Assembly: GCA_036677445.1 (NCBI GenBank)
Contig: JAVBWI010000018.1
Coordinates: 1-24,906, forward strand
Source: JAVBWI01 sp036677445
Lineage (GTDB): Bacteria > Bacillota > Clostridia > Christensenellales > CAG-138
Direction: 5' to 3'
Length of the DNA stretch: 24,906 bases
Below are positions 1-7,776 of the stretch, in pieces. The position numbers and the translations under genes are program-made. Under the pieces are notes generated by a model. It worked only from the letters and a program-made list of their open reading frames with translations. It had not been told where the DNA came from and did not search any database. Every line of letters starts with the position of its first letter. The first letter of the stretch is position 1.

Positions 1-156
1 AGAAGTATTTAAACATGAAGCACCTGGAGTATCAGGTAGAACCCGATTTTGCCGCCAGCTGAAGTGGCAGACGCACGGCCTCGTTCCTTTTTGCGCATAA
101 TTCTTGACAGTACCCCGTTAAATTTTCGAAGCGGGATCGCCAAAGGAGGAAAACAT

Positions 157-2760
157 ATGCGTTCCTATGTGCTCGGTTTTCAGGATGTTGATAAAACAAA
201 ACGCATGGTTGTCGGGGGCAAAGGCGCGAACCTGGGAGAACTTTTCAAGATAGAAGGAATCTGCGTACCGGATGGCTTTTGTATTTCTACGGAAGCCTTT
301 CAAAGAATCATTCGGGAAACGCCGCCGATGAACGGATTGCTTGATCGGTTATCGCATCTTATGGTGAAAGACCGGGATAGAATCAGTGAACTCAGCGGCG
401 AGATTCGCTTACGTCTCGAAGGGGCCGCCATCCCGGAAGATATTCGGGAAGAGATCACCCGCTTCCTCGCCAGGCTTGGTAAAGAAGAGGCCTATGCAAT
501 ACGGTCCAGCGCAACTGCGGAGGATTTGCCTACGGCCTCTTTTGCAGGCCAGCAGGATACGTATTTGAACATTATCGGAAACGAGGCAATCCTAAAGCAC
601 ATCAGCAAGTGCTGGGCGTCGCTGTTTACCGAGCGGGCGGTCACTTACCGCATTCAAAACGGCTTCGACCACCGCAAAGTCCACCTGTCTGTGGTTGTTC
701 AGAAGATGGTCTTCCCGCAGGCGGCCGGAATTCTGTTTACCGCCGATCCTATCACATTTAATAGGAAGGTGTTATCCATTGACGCCGGTTTCGGGCTTGG
801 CGAGGCCTTGGTCTCCGGCCTGGTGAATGCCGATATCTATAAAGTACGTAACGGCAAGGTGATTTATAAGAAGATATTCGCCAAGAAGCGCGCTGTTTAT
901 GCCTTAAAAGACGGCGGGACGCAAGCACGGGGGATTGCGCCTGAGCGGCAGAACAGGCAAGCGCTGACGGATGAGCAGATTGTAGAGCTTGCGCATATGG
1001 GCAGAAAGATCGAAGCACATTTCGGCTGCCCTCAGGACATCGAATGGTGTTTGGCTGACGATACATTTTACATTGTACAGAGCCGGCCAATCACAACGTT
1101 ATACCCCATCCCTGAAGCGGGTGATCAAGAAAATCACGTCTATGTATCTGTCGGTCATCAACAAATGATGACTGACCCCATAAAACCATTGGGATTGTCT
1201 TTTTTCCTGTTAACGACTCCTGCACCCATGCGTAAGGCTGGTGGAAGGCTGTTTGTTGATGTCACGCCTATGCTGGCTTCACCTGACAGCAGAGAAAATT
1301 TATTAGGCGCCATGGGGCAGCACGACCCGCTCATGAAAGACGCGCTCATGACCATAATAGAGCGGGGAGATTTCATAAAATCCTTACCAGAACCGGGTCC
1401 CGGTAACAGCAATAAACCCGTGTCGTCTGCGGGTTTTCATACGCAAATCGAAAACGATCCGGAAATCGTTTCCGGTTTGATCAAAGCCAGCCAAACATTG
1501 ATAGAAGAGCTAAAGCATAATATCCGGACGAAATCAGGAGTGGATTTGTTTGATTTTATACTGGAAGACATCCAGATATTAAAGAAGATTTTGTTTGACC
1601 CGCAAAGTTCGGCTGTATTTATGGCTGCTATGGACGCTTCATCATGGCTCAATCAAAAAATGATGGAGTGGCTGGGTGAAAAAAACGCAGCGGATACGCT
1701 TTCTCAATCTGTGTTAAACAATATCACTTCGGAAATGGGTCTGGCGCTGCTGGATGTCGCAGATGTGATTCGTCCTTATCCGGAAGTTATTGCGTATTTA
1801 CAGCATGTAAAAGGTGATGACTTTTTGGATGGATTGGTCAAGCTGGACGGCGGGCAGGAAACCCGGGACGCTATCCATGTTTTTCTTAACAAATATGGAA
1901 TGCGGTGTGCCGGAGAAATCGATATTACGAAAACTCGCTGGAGCGAAAAACCAATTACACTTGTTCCCGTGATTCTCGGCAACATCAAAAACTTTGCGCC
2001 TGGCGCCGCCAATCGGAAGTTTGAGCAGGGGTTACAGGAAGCTCTGAAAAAAGAACAGGAGCTATTGGGTCGATTGAAGCAATTGCCGGATGGTGAGCAA
2101 AAAGCCGAAGAAACAAAACGAATGATCGACCTGGTCCGCAATTTCATCGGGTATCGTGAATATCCCAAATATGGCATGATCAACCGTTACTTCGTTTATA
2201 AGCAGGCTTTGCTCAAAGAAGCCGAACAGCTCGTACAAACAGGCGTTATTCATGAAAAGGAAGATATATACTATCTCACTTTTGAAGAACTTCGCGAAGC
2301 CGTGCGCACAAATAAACTGGATTATAAGATCGTAAGCATTCGAAAAGACGAGTACAAATACTATGAAAAACTGACTCCCCCGCGTGTTATTACGTCCGAC
2401 GGTGAAATCGTTGCAGGTGCGTACAAACGGGAAAATCTCCCGGCTGGAGCCATTGCGGGTCTGCCTGTTTCCTCGGGAGTTATAGAGGGACGGGCGCGTG
2501 TCGTCTTAAACATGGAAGATGCCGATCTGGAAGAGGGAGACATCCTAGTCACCGCCTTTACCGACCCCAGCTGGACGCCATTGTTTGTATCCATAAAAGG
2601 TCTGGTCGCCGAAGTTGGCGGGCTGATGACCCATGGGGCGGTGATCGCGCGCGAATATGGCTTGCCGGCAGTTATCGGGGTGGAGAATGCTACCAAACTG
2701 ATAAAAGACGGGCAACGAATTCGTGTAAATGGAACGGAAGGATATGTAGAAATCCTATAA
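157..2760 (+). CDS. rph: Rifamycin (rifampin) phosphotransferase
   Basis: This 867-residue protein is the expected size of the Listeria/Bacillus rifampin phosphotransferase, a cytosolic enzyme that uses ATP to phosphorylate the rifamycin ansa bridge, releasing AMP and Pi. In order it shows an N-terminal PEP-synthase-type ATP-grasp domain (GGKGANLGEL near residue 22, IRSSATAEDLPTASFAGQQ near 120, DIEWC and QSRPITT near 330-350), a long middle domain for the drug (about 350-755), and a C-terminal swivelling phosphohistidine domain. His826 in GGLMTHGAVIAREYG is the phosphocarrier. The start at 157 follows GGAGG at 146-150. An in-frame ATG at 49 has no binding site and adds 36 residues with no family match. 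The gene stands alone, followed by a 387-base gap before a drug-exporter operon. A related PEP synthase is the main alternative, but the N-terminus and His-domain wording fit Rph best. Confidence 0.9.
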   Translation: MRSYVLGFQDVDKTKRMVVGGKGANLGELFKIEGICVPDGFCISTEAFQRIIRETPPMNGLLDRLSHLMVKDRDRISELSGEIRLRLEGAAIPEDIREEITRFLARLGKEEAYAIRSSATAEDLPTASFAGQQDTYLNIIGNEAILKHISKCWASLFTERAVTYRIQNGFDHRKVHLSVVVQKMVFPQAAGILFTADPITFNRKVLSIDAGFGLGEALVSGLVNADIYKVRNGKVIYKKIFAKKRAVYALKDGGTQARGIAPERQNRQALTDEQIVELAHMGRKIEAHFGCPQDIEWCLADDTFYIVQSRPITTLYPIPEAGDQENHVYVSVGHQQMMTDPIKPLGLSFFLLTTPAPMRKAGGRLFVDVTPMLASPDSRENLLGAMGQHDPLMKDALMTIIERGDFIKSLPEPGPGNSNKPVSSAGFHTQIENDPEIVSGLIKASQTLIEELKHNIRTKSGVDLFDFILEDIQILKKILFDPQSSAVFMAAMDASSWLNQKMMEWLGEKNAADTLSQSVLNNITSEMGLALLDVADVIRPYPEVIAYLQHVKGDDFLDGLVKLDGGQETRDAIHVFLNKYGMRCAGEIDITKTRWSEKPITLVPVILGNIKNFAPGAANRKFEQGLQEALKKEQELLGRLKQLPDGEQKAEETKRMIDLVRNFIGYREYPKYGMINRYFVYKQALLKEAEQLVQTGVIHEKEDIYYLTFEELREAVRTNKLDYKIVSIRKDEYKYYEKLTPPRVITSDGEIVAGAYKRENLPAGAIAGLPVSSGVIEGRARVVLNMEDADLEEGDILVTAFTDPSWTPLFVSIKGLVAEVGGLMTHGAVIAREYGLPAVIGVENATKLIKDGQRIRVNGTEGYVEIL

Positions 2761-2921
2761 TAGGCAAATGAACGTAAGGGTCAAAAATCATCCCGAGACA
2801 TCAGCGCTATACTCTCGAACCTGTGCCGGGAGTATTGTTTTGATGCCGATTGGCGGCCTGAAGGGCATTTGGCATTTTTGAAGACGGGTTCCCAAAACGC
2901 AAATTTCATAGATGAAGGCCA

Positions 2922-2960
2922 AAGGGATCGCCTCAAAATAACACTTTGAGGCGATCCCTT
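2922..2960. terminator. Perfect 16-bp inverted repeat, possible bidirectional terminator
   Basis: The arms 2922-2937 and 2945-2960 are perfect reverse complements (AAGGGATCGCCTCAAA) around a 7-base loop. The hairpin lies 160 bases after the rph stop and 90 bases before the next promoter, where a terminator would be expected. Neither side carries the run of T residues of a standard intrinsic terminator, so it may act differently or be a remnant of a repeat. Confidence 0.5.
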
Positions 2961-3052
2961 CCATAATCAAGGCTGGGCTTTCCAACAGTCCCCATATTAT
3001 TCTAGCAATCGATGAACGGAGCAATCTCTATTGAAAAAACAGAAAACTCATA

Positions 3053-3081
3053 TTGACCTATTAGGTAAATAGGCATATAAT
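3053..3081 (+). promoter_or_regulatory. Sigma-A promoter of the TetR-ABC exporter operon
   Basis: A -35 box TTGACC (3053-3058) and a perfect -10 box TATAAT (3076-3081) are 17 bases apart. The promoter lies about 65 bases upstream of the TetR start and presumably transcribes the regulator and both exporter genes. Its -35 box is part of the first operator-like repeat. Confidence 0.85.
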
Positions 3082-3106
3082 CATGGTGTTGACCTAACAG
3101 ATAAAT
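3053..3106 (+). promoter_or_regulatory. Paired operator-like repeats for the TetR regulator
   Basis: Two direct 18-base copies, 3053-3070 (TTGACCTATTAGGTAAAT) and 3089-3106 (TTGACCTAACAGATAAAT), match at 15 of 18 positions and start 36 bases apart. The first contains the perfect palindrome ACCTA-T-TAGGT. One copy covers the -35 box and the other lies just past the -10 box, so bound repressor would block the promoter. The likely ligand is the TetR protein encoded next, giving autoregulation. That link is inferred from position. Confidence 0.7.
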
Positions 3107-3147
3107 GAATTCGTTACGGAAATTATAAAGTGTGAAGAAGGTGTACC

Positions 3148-3771
3148 ATGTTTTCGAAATTTCTGAGTTTAGAATCTCAGAGGCAAAGTGCTATTTTGAA
3201 TGCTGCACTCAAGGAATTTGCAAAAAAAGGCTTTGATGATGCGTCAACCAATGTGATCGCCAAGGAGTCCGGCATTTCAAAGCCATTGATGTTTCATTAT
3301 GTCAACAGCAAAAAGGATTTTTTTCTTTTCCTTTACGATTATTGCCTGGACATTTTAGGAAGAGAGTATTTCGACCGGATCGACCTAAATGAAAAGGATA
3401 TTGTTGAGCGTTTGCGGCAGACTTGTCTTTTGAAAATTCAGCTAATACAAAAATATCCTTGGATTTTTGATTTTATAAGGGTGGCGGTCTTTACCGATTC
3501 CGAAGTGGTGAAGGATGACCTGGTAAAAAGGCGTAAAATGGTGGAAGCCAGCATTTTTGAACGGTTTTATGGAGACATAGATACATCATGCTTCCGAAGC
3601 GAGCTGGATACGGAAAAAGCAAAACAATTGATTTTCTGGGCGGTAGGCGGATACGCGGATCAAATACTGGAGCAATTTAAGAGCTCCGATGTCTCGGAAT
3701 TTGATTTTGAAAAAATCCGTACTGAGTTTGACGGTTATCTGAACGAGCTCAGAAAAACCTATTATAAATGA
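3148..3771 (+). CDS. TetR/AcrR-family transcriptional regulator
   Basis: This 207-residue protein is a typical TetR-type repressor. The N-terminal DNA-binding domain covers about residues 10-60, with the helix-turn-helix at about 34-58 (IAKESGISKPLMFHYV, then the usual K-K-D-F). The helical C-terminal half would bind a ligand and dimerise. The stop codon is 12 bases before the ABC ATPase start, so the regulator is the first gene of a three-gene exporter operon. It probably represses that operon through the paired repeats at 3053-3106 and is released by the exported compound or a related drug. The binding site before ATG 3148 (AAGGTG) is modest. The ligand cannot be deduced. Confidence 0.9.
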   Translation: MFSKFLSLESQRQSAILNAALKEFAKKGFDDASTNVIAKESGISKPLMFHYVNSKKDFFLFLYDYCLDILGREYFDRIDLNEKDIVERLRQTCLLKIQLIQKYPWIFDFIRVAVFTDSEVVKDDLVKRRKMVEASIFERFYGDIDTSCFRSELDTEKAKQLIFWAVGGYADQILEQFKSSDVSEFDFEKIRTEFDGYLNELRKTYYK

Positions 3772-3783
3772 TTGGAGGGTATT

Positions 3784-4686
3784 ATGATGCATGTAATTGA
3801 AACAAGAAAACTTACGAAGTCCTACGGCAGGCAGGAGGCTTTACGCGGAGTTGATTTAACCGTAAAACAAGGCGAGGTGTATGGCTTTATCGGCCCCAAT
3901 GGAGCGGGAAAATCTACAACCATCCGAATTCTCTTGGGGATGCTGCGTAAAAGTGGCGGAGAGGCAAAACTGCTGGGCGGCGACCCATGGCAGGATGCCG
4001 TCGCTCTTCATCAGCGGCTTGTCTATGTGCCGGGAGATGTGACCTTGTGGCCCAACTTAACCGGCGGCGAGGTGATAGACTTCTTGGGCCGCTTGCACGG
4101 CAAAATCAATGTCTCCCGCCGCAAGGAACTGCTGGACAGGTTTCAGCTTGACCCAAAGAAAAAATGCCGCAGCTATTCCAAAGGAAACCGTCAGAAGGTG
4201 GCGCTGGTCTCGGCCTTTGCTTCCGATGCGGAGCTGTTGATTTTAGATGAGCCTTCCAGCGGCCTTGACCCGTTAATGGAGCAGGTTTTTCAGGAGTGTA
4301 TCTCCGAAATAAAGAAACAGGGGAAAACCGTCTTTCTATCCAGCCATATTCTTGCGGAAGTAGAAGCGCTTTGCGATCGGGTCGGTATAATTCGGCAGGG
4401 GAAAATTGTTGAAACCGGCACCCTTGAAGAACTGCGGCATCTAACACGTACAACCGTCACCGTGGAGTTTGCCAAGCCCATAAACCTGAATCAGATCCAA
4501 GGGGTTCACGATGTATCGAGAAAGGACGAAAAGTGGCGATTTTCGGTGGACGCCAATGCCATGGACGTGGTTATGAATGCGCTTGCGCCAATGGGTATTA
4601 AGTCCCTTATAGCGGAACCGCCCACGCTTGAAGAACTGTTCATACGTCACTACGGAGATAAGTTTGAGGGAAAGGAGACGGACTGA
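3784..4686 (+). CDS. ABC transporter ATP-binding protein (drug exporter type)
   Basis: This 300-residue ATPase powers the permease encoded next. It has a Walker A motif GPNGAGKST (residues 37-45), a signature loop YSKGNRQKVAL in place of classic LSGGQ (usual for ABC-2 drug exporters), Walker B LLILDEPSSGLDP (about 150-162) and the switch histidine in SSHILAEVEALCDR. The C-terminal ~90 residues are the extra domain found in such ATPases. GGAGGG at 3774-3779 serves ATG 3784 or the adjacent ATG 3787. A TTG at 3772 overlaps the binding site and is unlikely to be the start. The permease start lies 1 base after this stop codon. The substrate is inferred from the permease family to be a polyketide-like antibiotic. 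Confidence 0.92.
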   Translation: MMHVIETRKLTKSYGRQEALRGVDLTVKQGEVYGFIGPNGAGKSTTIRILLGMLRKSGGEAKLLGGDPWQDAVALHQRLVYVPGDVTLWPNLTGGEVIDFLGRLHGKINVSRRKELLDRFQLDPKKKCRSYSKGNRQKVALVSAFASDAELLILDEPSSGLDPLMEQVFQECISEIKKQGKTVFLSSHILAEVEALCDRVGIIRQGKIVETGTLEELRHLTRTTVTVEFAKPINLNQIQGVHDVSRKDEKWRFSVDANAMDVVMNALAPMGIKSLIAEPPTLEELFIRHYGDKFEGKETD

Positions 4687-4687
4687 T

Positions 4688-6286
4688 ATGAAGGGAAATC
4701 ATTTTGCCGGTACAGGCAAGCTGCTTAAGCTTTATCTGCGAAGAGACCGGATAGTGTCTCCTATATGGATATTGCTTCCCATATTTCTTATTATGTCGCA
4801 GATGTCCTTCGTGAAAGCGATGCCGGATTGGCGGGTGTTTATTGCCGAGCTGTCCCAAAGTCCCGTTACCTCGGCTATCCTCGGGCCTATTGTACCGTTA
4901 AGCATAGAAGGCGCCATACTGTGGCGGGGCGTGCTGCAAGCTTCCATAGCGGTTATGTTCGGAGCGGCGCTTATTATGATTCGGCATACCCGTACGGAGG
5001 AAGCATCCGGAAGAATTGAATTGATACTTGGAAGACCGGTGGGAAGATACGCGAATCTTACGGCAGCTCTGATTCTTTCCTGTGGGGGAAGCCTGCTGGC
5101 TGGCTTATTGACTGCTGCGGTCTTGATAGGCAACGGTCTCGCAGGGAGCGGCTCCCTGCTGGCCGGGCTGACGCTTGCCGCCTCCGGATGTATGTTTGCC
5201 GGGGTAGGCGGATTATGCGCGCAGGTTTTTGAGCATAGCGGCAGCGCAAGAGGGTGCGTATTTGGCGTATATATGTTAACCATGATTGCCATGGCTGTGA
5301 ACAATATGGGCGGTGGCGCTACCTTCTGGGCCTGGCTTGCCCCCGAAGCGTGGTTCCGTCTCACCGTTCCCTTTGGGGAAAATCATGCGTGGAAATTGTT
5401 GGTTTTTATCGTGATCTCCGCCCTGCCGATGATGCTTTCCTATATGCTGCTTGTCCGCCGTGATATGGGCGCCGGGCTTATCGCACAGAAAGAAGGTTCG
5501 GCTGACGCATCCCCCCGTTTCAACTCTCCCATAGCCTTGGCCTGGCGGCAGAATAAAGGCAGTATTCTGGTATGGGCAATCGGCATGGCTTACCTTGGAG
5601 GGATTATGGGTGTGGGTACGCCCAATGTATCCGAAGCTATCAGCTCCACGTTCACCAATATGAATACTTCTTGGGCATCTATTATAGTAAAGTTAGGCAA
5701 TCAGGAAGCTTTCATTGCCATTTTAATCTACATGATGGGACTGATGGCTGGTTTATCTGTCTTTGCCATCACAATGGAACAACGTCTGCGGAAGGAAGAA
5801 AAGGAGCATTATGCCGAGATGGTATTGTCAAGACCCGTGAGCCGGGTCAAATGGATGGGAAGCCATTTGGCGGTTGCCTTCGCGGGCAGCGCGCTGATAC
5901 TTCTTGCCCTCGGTTTGGCTTCCGGCCTGGGCTGGAGCATTGCGGCGGGAGAATTTAGTCACTTCCCCCGCGTGTTAGGCATGAGCCTTTCAAAAATCCC
6001 TTCCGTCTGGACAATTATCGGCATTGCCGCCCTGCTGTACGGTTGGTTGCCCCGTATCGCCTCCGTTCTCAATTGGATTATATTGGGCGCGTGGATCTTT
6101 ATTGAGATGCTTTGGGAGGTCGGGATCGTCGGGTGGCCCGCAATGCAATGGACGCCCTTTGCATATGCCCATTATAGTATTCCAATCCATGAGCTTTCAA
6201 TTGTGCCGCTGATTGTGCTGACAGGTATTGCGGCGGTATTTACATGGTTAGGGTTCATTGGATTCAGGCGTCGAAGCATTTGTTAG
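4688..6286 (+). CDS. ABC-2 permease, polyketide-antibiotic exporter family (TnrB3-like)
   Basis: This 532-residue membrane protein has about twelve hydrophobic segments in two similar sets of six. The linker between them (about residues 262-285) is soluble and the second half opens with SPIALAWRQNKGSILVW. The length, duplicated layout and ISSTF...MNTSW region fit the ABC-2 family represented by the tetronasin exporter TnrB3 (COG3559). It would move a drug out across the cytoplasmic membrane using the ATPase encoded just upstream. ATG 4688 follows AAAGGAGA and begins directly after the ATPase stop. The reading frame extends upstream to 4628, but that part overlaps the ATPase and is not needed. 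The neighbouring rph suggests shared defence against polyketides such as rifamycins. This is inference. Confidence 0.85.
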   Translation: MKGNHFAGTGKLLKLYLRRDRIVSPIWILLPIFLIMSQMSFVKAMPDWRVFIAELSQSPVTSAILGPIVPLSIEGAILWRGVLQASIAVMFGAALIMIRHTRTEEASGRIELILGRPVGRYANLTAALILSCGGSLLAGLLTAAVLIGNGLAGSGSLLAGLTLAASGCMFAGVGGLCAQVFEHSGSARGCVFGVYMLTMIAMAVNNMGGGATFWAWLAPEAWFRLTVPFGENHAWKLLVFIVISALPMMLSYMLLVRRDMGAGLIAQKEGSADASPRFNSPIALAWRQNKGSILVWAIGMAYLGGIMGVGTPNVSEAISSTFTNMNTSWASIIVKLGNQEAFIAILIYMMGLMAGLSVFAITMEQRLRKEEKEHYAEMVLSRPVSRVKWMGSHLAVAFAGSALILLALGLASGLGWSIAAGEFSHFPRVLGMSLSKIPSVWTIIGIAALLYGWLPRIASVLNWIILGAWIFIEMLWEVGIVGWPAMQWTPFAYAHYSIPIHELSIVPLIVLTGIAAVFTWLGFIGFRRRSIC

Positions 6287-6396
6287 AGCTATTACAACTT
6301 TGATATATCATCCAAAGCGATCACACGGGCCCTTGGACTTATTAGGATTATTGTAGGACTGCAATACATGATGGGGTAGGGGGAACCCAAAAAGAG

Positions 6397-6660
6397 GTGA
6401 GAGATGAAGGCCAAAAGGTTATTGTTGAGCTGCCAGGCTTAACAGGCCGAAAGGAGCACTTCATCTCTCATGGCGGCTGTAACACAACAAGACATGCGTA
6501 CAGACAATTCCTGACCCGCTGCGCAAGGAAATATGGCGTAGCGAGAGCGGCACGCAAATATTACCGGCCACCATCAAGCGTCTATTTCAGGGTCTGCCTA
6601 CCCGGCTGTTTTTATTTCTTGCGTCAAAAGATTGTCCTGCAAAAAAACATCCGGCGTTGA
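6397..6660 (+). pseudogene. Degenerate transposase N-terminal (helix-turn-helix) fragment
   Basis: The frame encodes 87 residues and has no good ribosome binding site. Residues about 20-63 (HFISHGGCNTT, then RCARKYGVARAARKYY and a PPSSVYF segment) resemble the N-terminal helix-turn-helix of IS481/IS3-like DDE transposases, where this is followed by a tryptophan-containing helix and the catalytic domain. Here the match ends after about 45 residues and no catalytic domain follows, so it would be a dead remnant. The resemblance is from memory of the family pattern. The ends of the old element cannot be fixed. Confidence 0.4.
6398..6470. repeat. 12-bp inverted repeat flanking a 49-base loop
   Basis: TGAGAGATGAAG at 6398-6409 is perfectly complementary to CTTCATCTCTCA at 6459-6470. 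The loop contains further short GC-rich complementarities. It overlaps the transposase-like fragment and may be part of an old mobile element or a structured RNA. Confidence 0.5.
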
Positions 6661-6754
6661 TCCACTGCGTTGTGTACTGTGGCTTCGCGTACGGCAGCTT
6701 CGGCGAACCCGCTTCTTTTGCTTCTTTCTTTCGCTTATTTCGACATAAAAACGC

Positions 6755-6783
6755 TTGACACAAATCATAACAATGTATATAAT
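6755..6783 (+). promoter_or_regulatory. Perfect consensus sigma-A promoter of the first catabolic operon
   Basis: TTGACA (6755-6760) and TATAAT (6778-6783) are separated by exactly 17 bases, a fully consensus housekeeping promoter. Transcription would start near 6790, about 115 bases before the transketolase start. So strong a promoter before catabolic genes implies repression, and a palindrome at 6795-6814 sits where a repressor would act. Confidence 0.88.
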
Positions 6784-6794
6784 GGCATCAGCTA

Positions 6795-6814
6795 ATATAT
6801 TATCGATTATATAT
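6795..6814. promoter_or_regulatory. Palindromic operator candidate for the GntR/FadR regulator (site 1)
   Basis: The 20-base element ATATATTATCGATTATATAT is a palindrome centred on TCGA (6803-6806), with one mismatch in eight flanking pairs. It lies just downstream of the -10 box. Its core ATTATCGAT (6799-6807) recurs at 18889-18897 downstream of the second catabolic promoter. The GntR-family protein at 18132 is the obvious candidate binder, by inference. Confidence 0.65.
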
Positions 6815-6906
6815 CAAATGTTGGTCTTGACAGCATATACATTATTTAAAGCCGGTTACAGCGTAGTTTCATACAGGTCGTTTGAATATCTAAAGGAGCT
6901 ATTGGC

Positions 6907-7776
6907 ATGGAAGAAAAGCTTAACATAGAAGGCATGCGGCGCATGGGCGCGGATATACGCATAGAGACAATCAAAGCGTTGGCGCATGCGGGCTTTGGGC
7001 ATATCGGCGGTGCGATTTCCATTGCGGATGTGCTGGGGGTACTCTATGGCGGCATTATGAACATCAGGCCGGAAGATCCGAATTGGGATGGCAGGGACTA
7101 TCTGGTGGTATCCAAAGGGCATGCGGGTCCCGGCGTATATGCCGCGCTGGCGCTCAAAGGATACTTCCCTATGGATTGGCTTACAACCATCAATCAGCCG
7201 GGTACGCGCCTGCCCAGTCATTGCGACAAAAAGAAAACGCCCGGCATCGATATGACAACAGGCTCCCTTGGGCAGGGGGTGTCCGCGGCTGTGGGCATAG
7301 CGCTGGGCAACCGTCTGCTGGGGAAGGGCAGTTATACATACTGCATCGTGGGAGATGGCGAGATACAGGAGGGGCAGGTGTGGGAGGCCGCCGAAGCGGC
7401 AGCACATCATACGCTATCGCATCTGATACTCTTTGTAGATTATAATAAGAAGCAACTCGACGGAAGAGTAAACGCAATATGTGATCCCATCGATATTGTT
7501 GAAAAATTCCATGCGTTCGGATGGAATGCGAAACGGGTAAAGGGCTATGACGCCGAAGAAATATATAAAGGAATACTATGGGCGAAAGAGCAGGCGAAAG
7601 GACCCTCTGTCGTTGTGCTGGATACGTATAAGGGGTTGGGCTGCAATTTTGCGGAGCGTCAGGAGTTCAATCATTATATGAATATCGATGCGGAAATGGC
7701 GGCGGATGCAATTGCGGAGATCGAGCGCCGCTATGCGGCAGGCACATTCCCCGGAGGTGAGTATCAATGGCAGTAG
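6907..7776 (+). CDS. Transketolase, N-terminal (TPP-binding) subunit
   Basis: This 289-residue protein matches the first half of a transketolase. It would bind thiamine pyrophosphate and, with the next protein, transfer a two-carbon ketol unit between a ketose and an aldose in the cytosol. Visible features are H32 in GHIGG, KGHAGPG (70-76), the GSLGQG loop (119-124) and the TPP/Mg signature GDGEIQEG (149-156) with N180 as metal ligand. Split transketolases are common in bacteria and archaea, and several serve dedicated sugar pathways (for example apulose-4-phosphate and sulfofructose transketolases). AAAGGAG near 6892-6898 supports ATG 6907. It is the first gene after the consensus promoter, so a specialised role rather than housekeeping pentose phosphate metabolism is likely. 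The substrate is unknown. Confidence 0.93.
   Translation: MEEKLNIEGMRRMGADIRIETIKALAHAGFGHIGGAISIADVLGVLYGGIMNIRPEDPNWDGRDYLVVSKGHAGPGVYAALALKGYFPMDWLTTINQPGTRLPSHCDKKKTPGIDMTTGSLGQGVSAAVGIALGNRLLGKGSYTYCIVGDGEIQEGQVWEAAEAAAHHTLSHLILFVDYNKKQLDGRVNAICDPIDIVEKFHAFGWNAKRVKGYDAEEIYKGILWAKEQAKGPSVVVLDTYKGLGCNFAERQEFNHYMNIDAEMAADAIAEIERRYAAGTFPGGEYQWQ

Larger units (their letters stand above)
6287..6906. other. 620-base junction region between the exporter and catabolic operons
   Basis: No intact gene is visible here. The stretch holds a 12-bp inverted repeat (6398-6409 with 6459-6470), a degenerate transposase-like fragment (about 6460-6660), a consensus promoter (6755-6783) and a palindromic operator candidate (6795-6814). 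The rest of 6287-6390 and 6661-6750 shows nothing I can name. Codon use appears more GC-rich downstream of it. Confidence 0.6.

Noticed and set aside
104..124. TTGACA at 104-109 upstream of rph as a promoter
   Set aside because: No -10-like box is found at the right spacing, and no known rifamycin-associated element is visible, so the rph promoter was not called.
2788..3024. 78-codon minus-strand frame between rph and the TetR gene
   Set aside because: It runs through the perfect inverted repeat, has no binding site or family resemblance, and is probably a chance frame.
6827..6855. A second TTGACA (6827-6832) downstream of the consensus promoter
   Set aside because: No acceptable -10 box occurs 15-19 bases further on.
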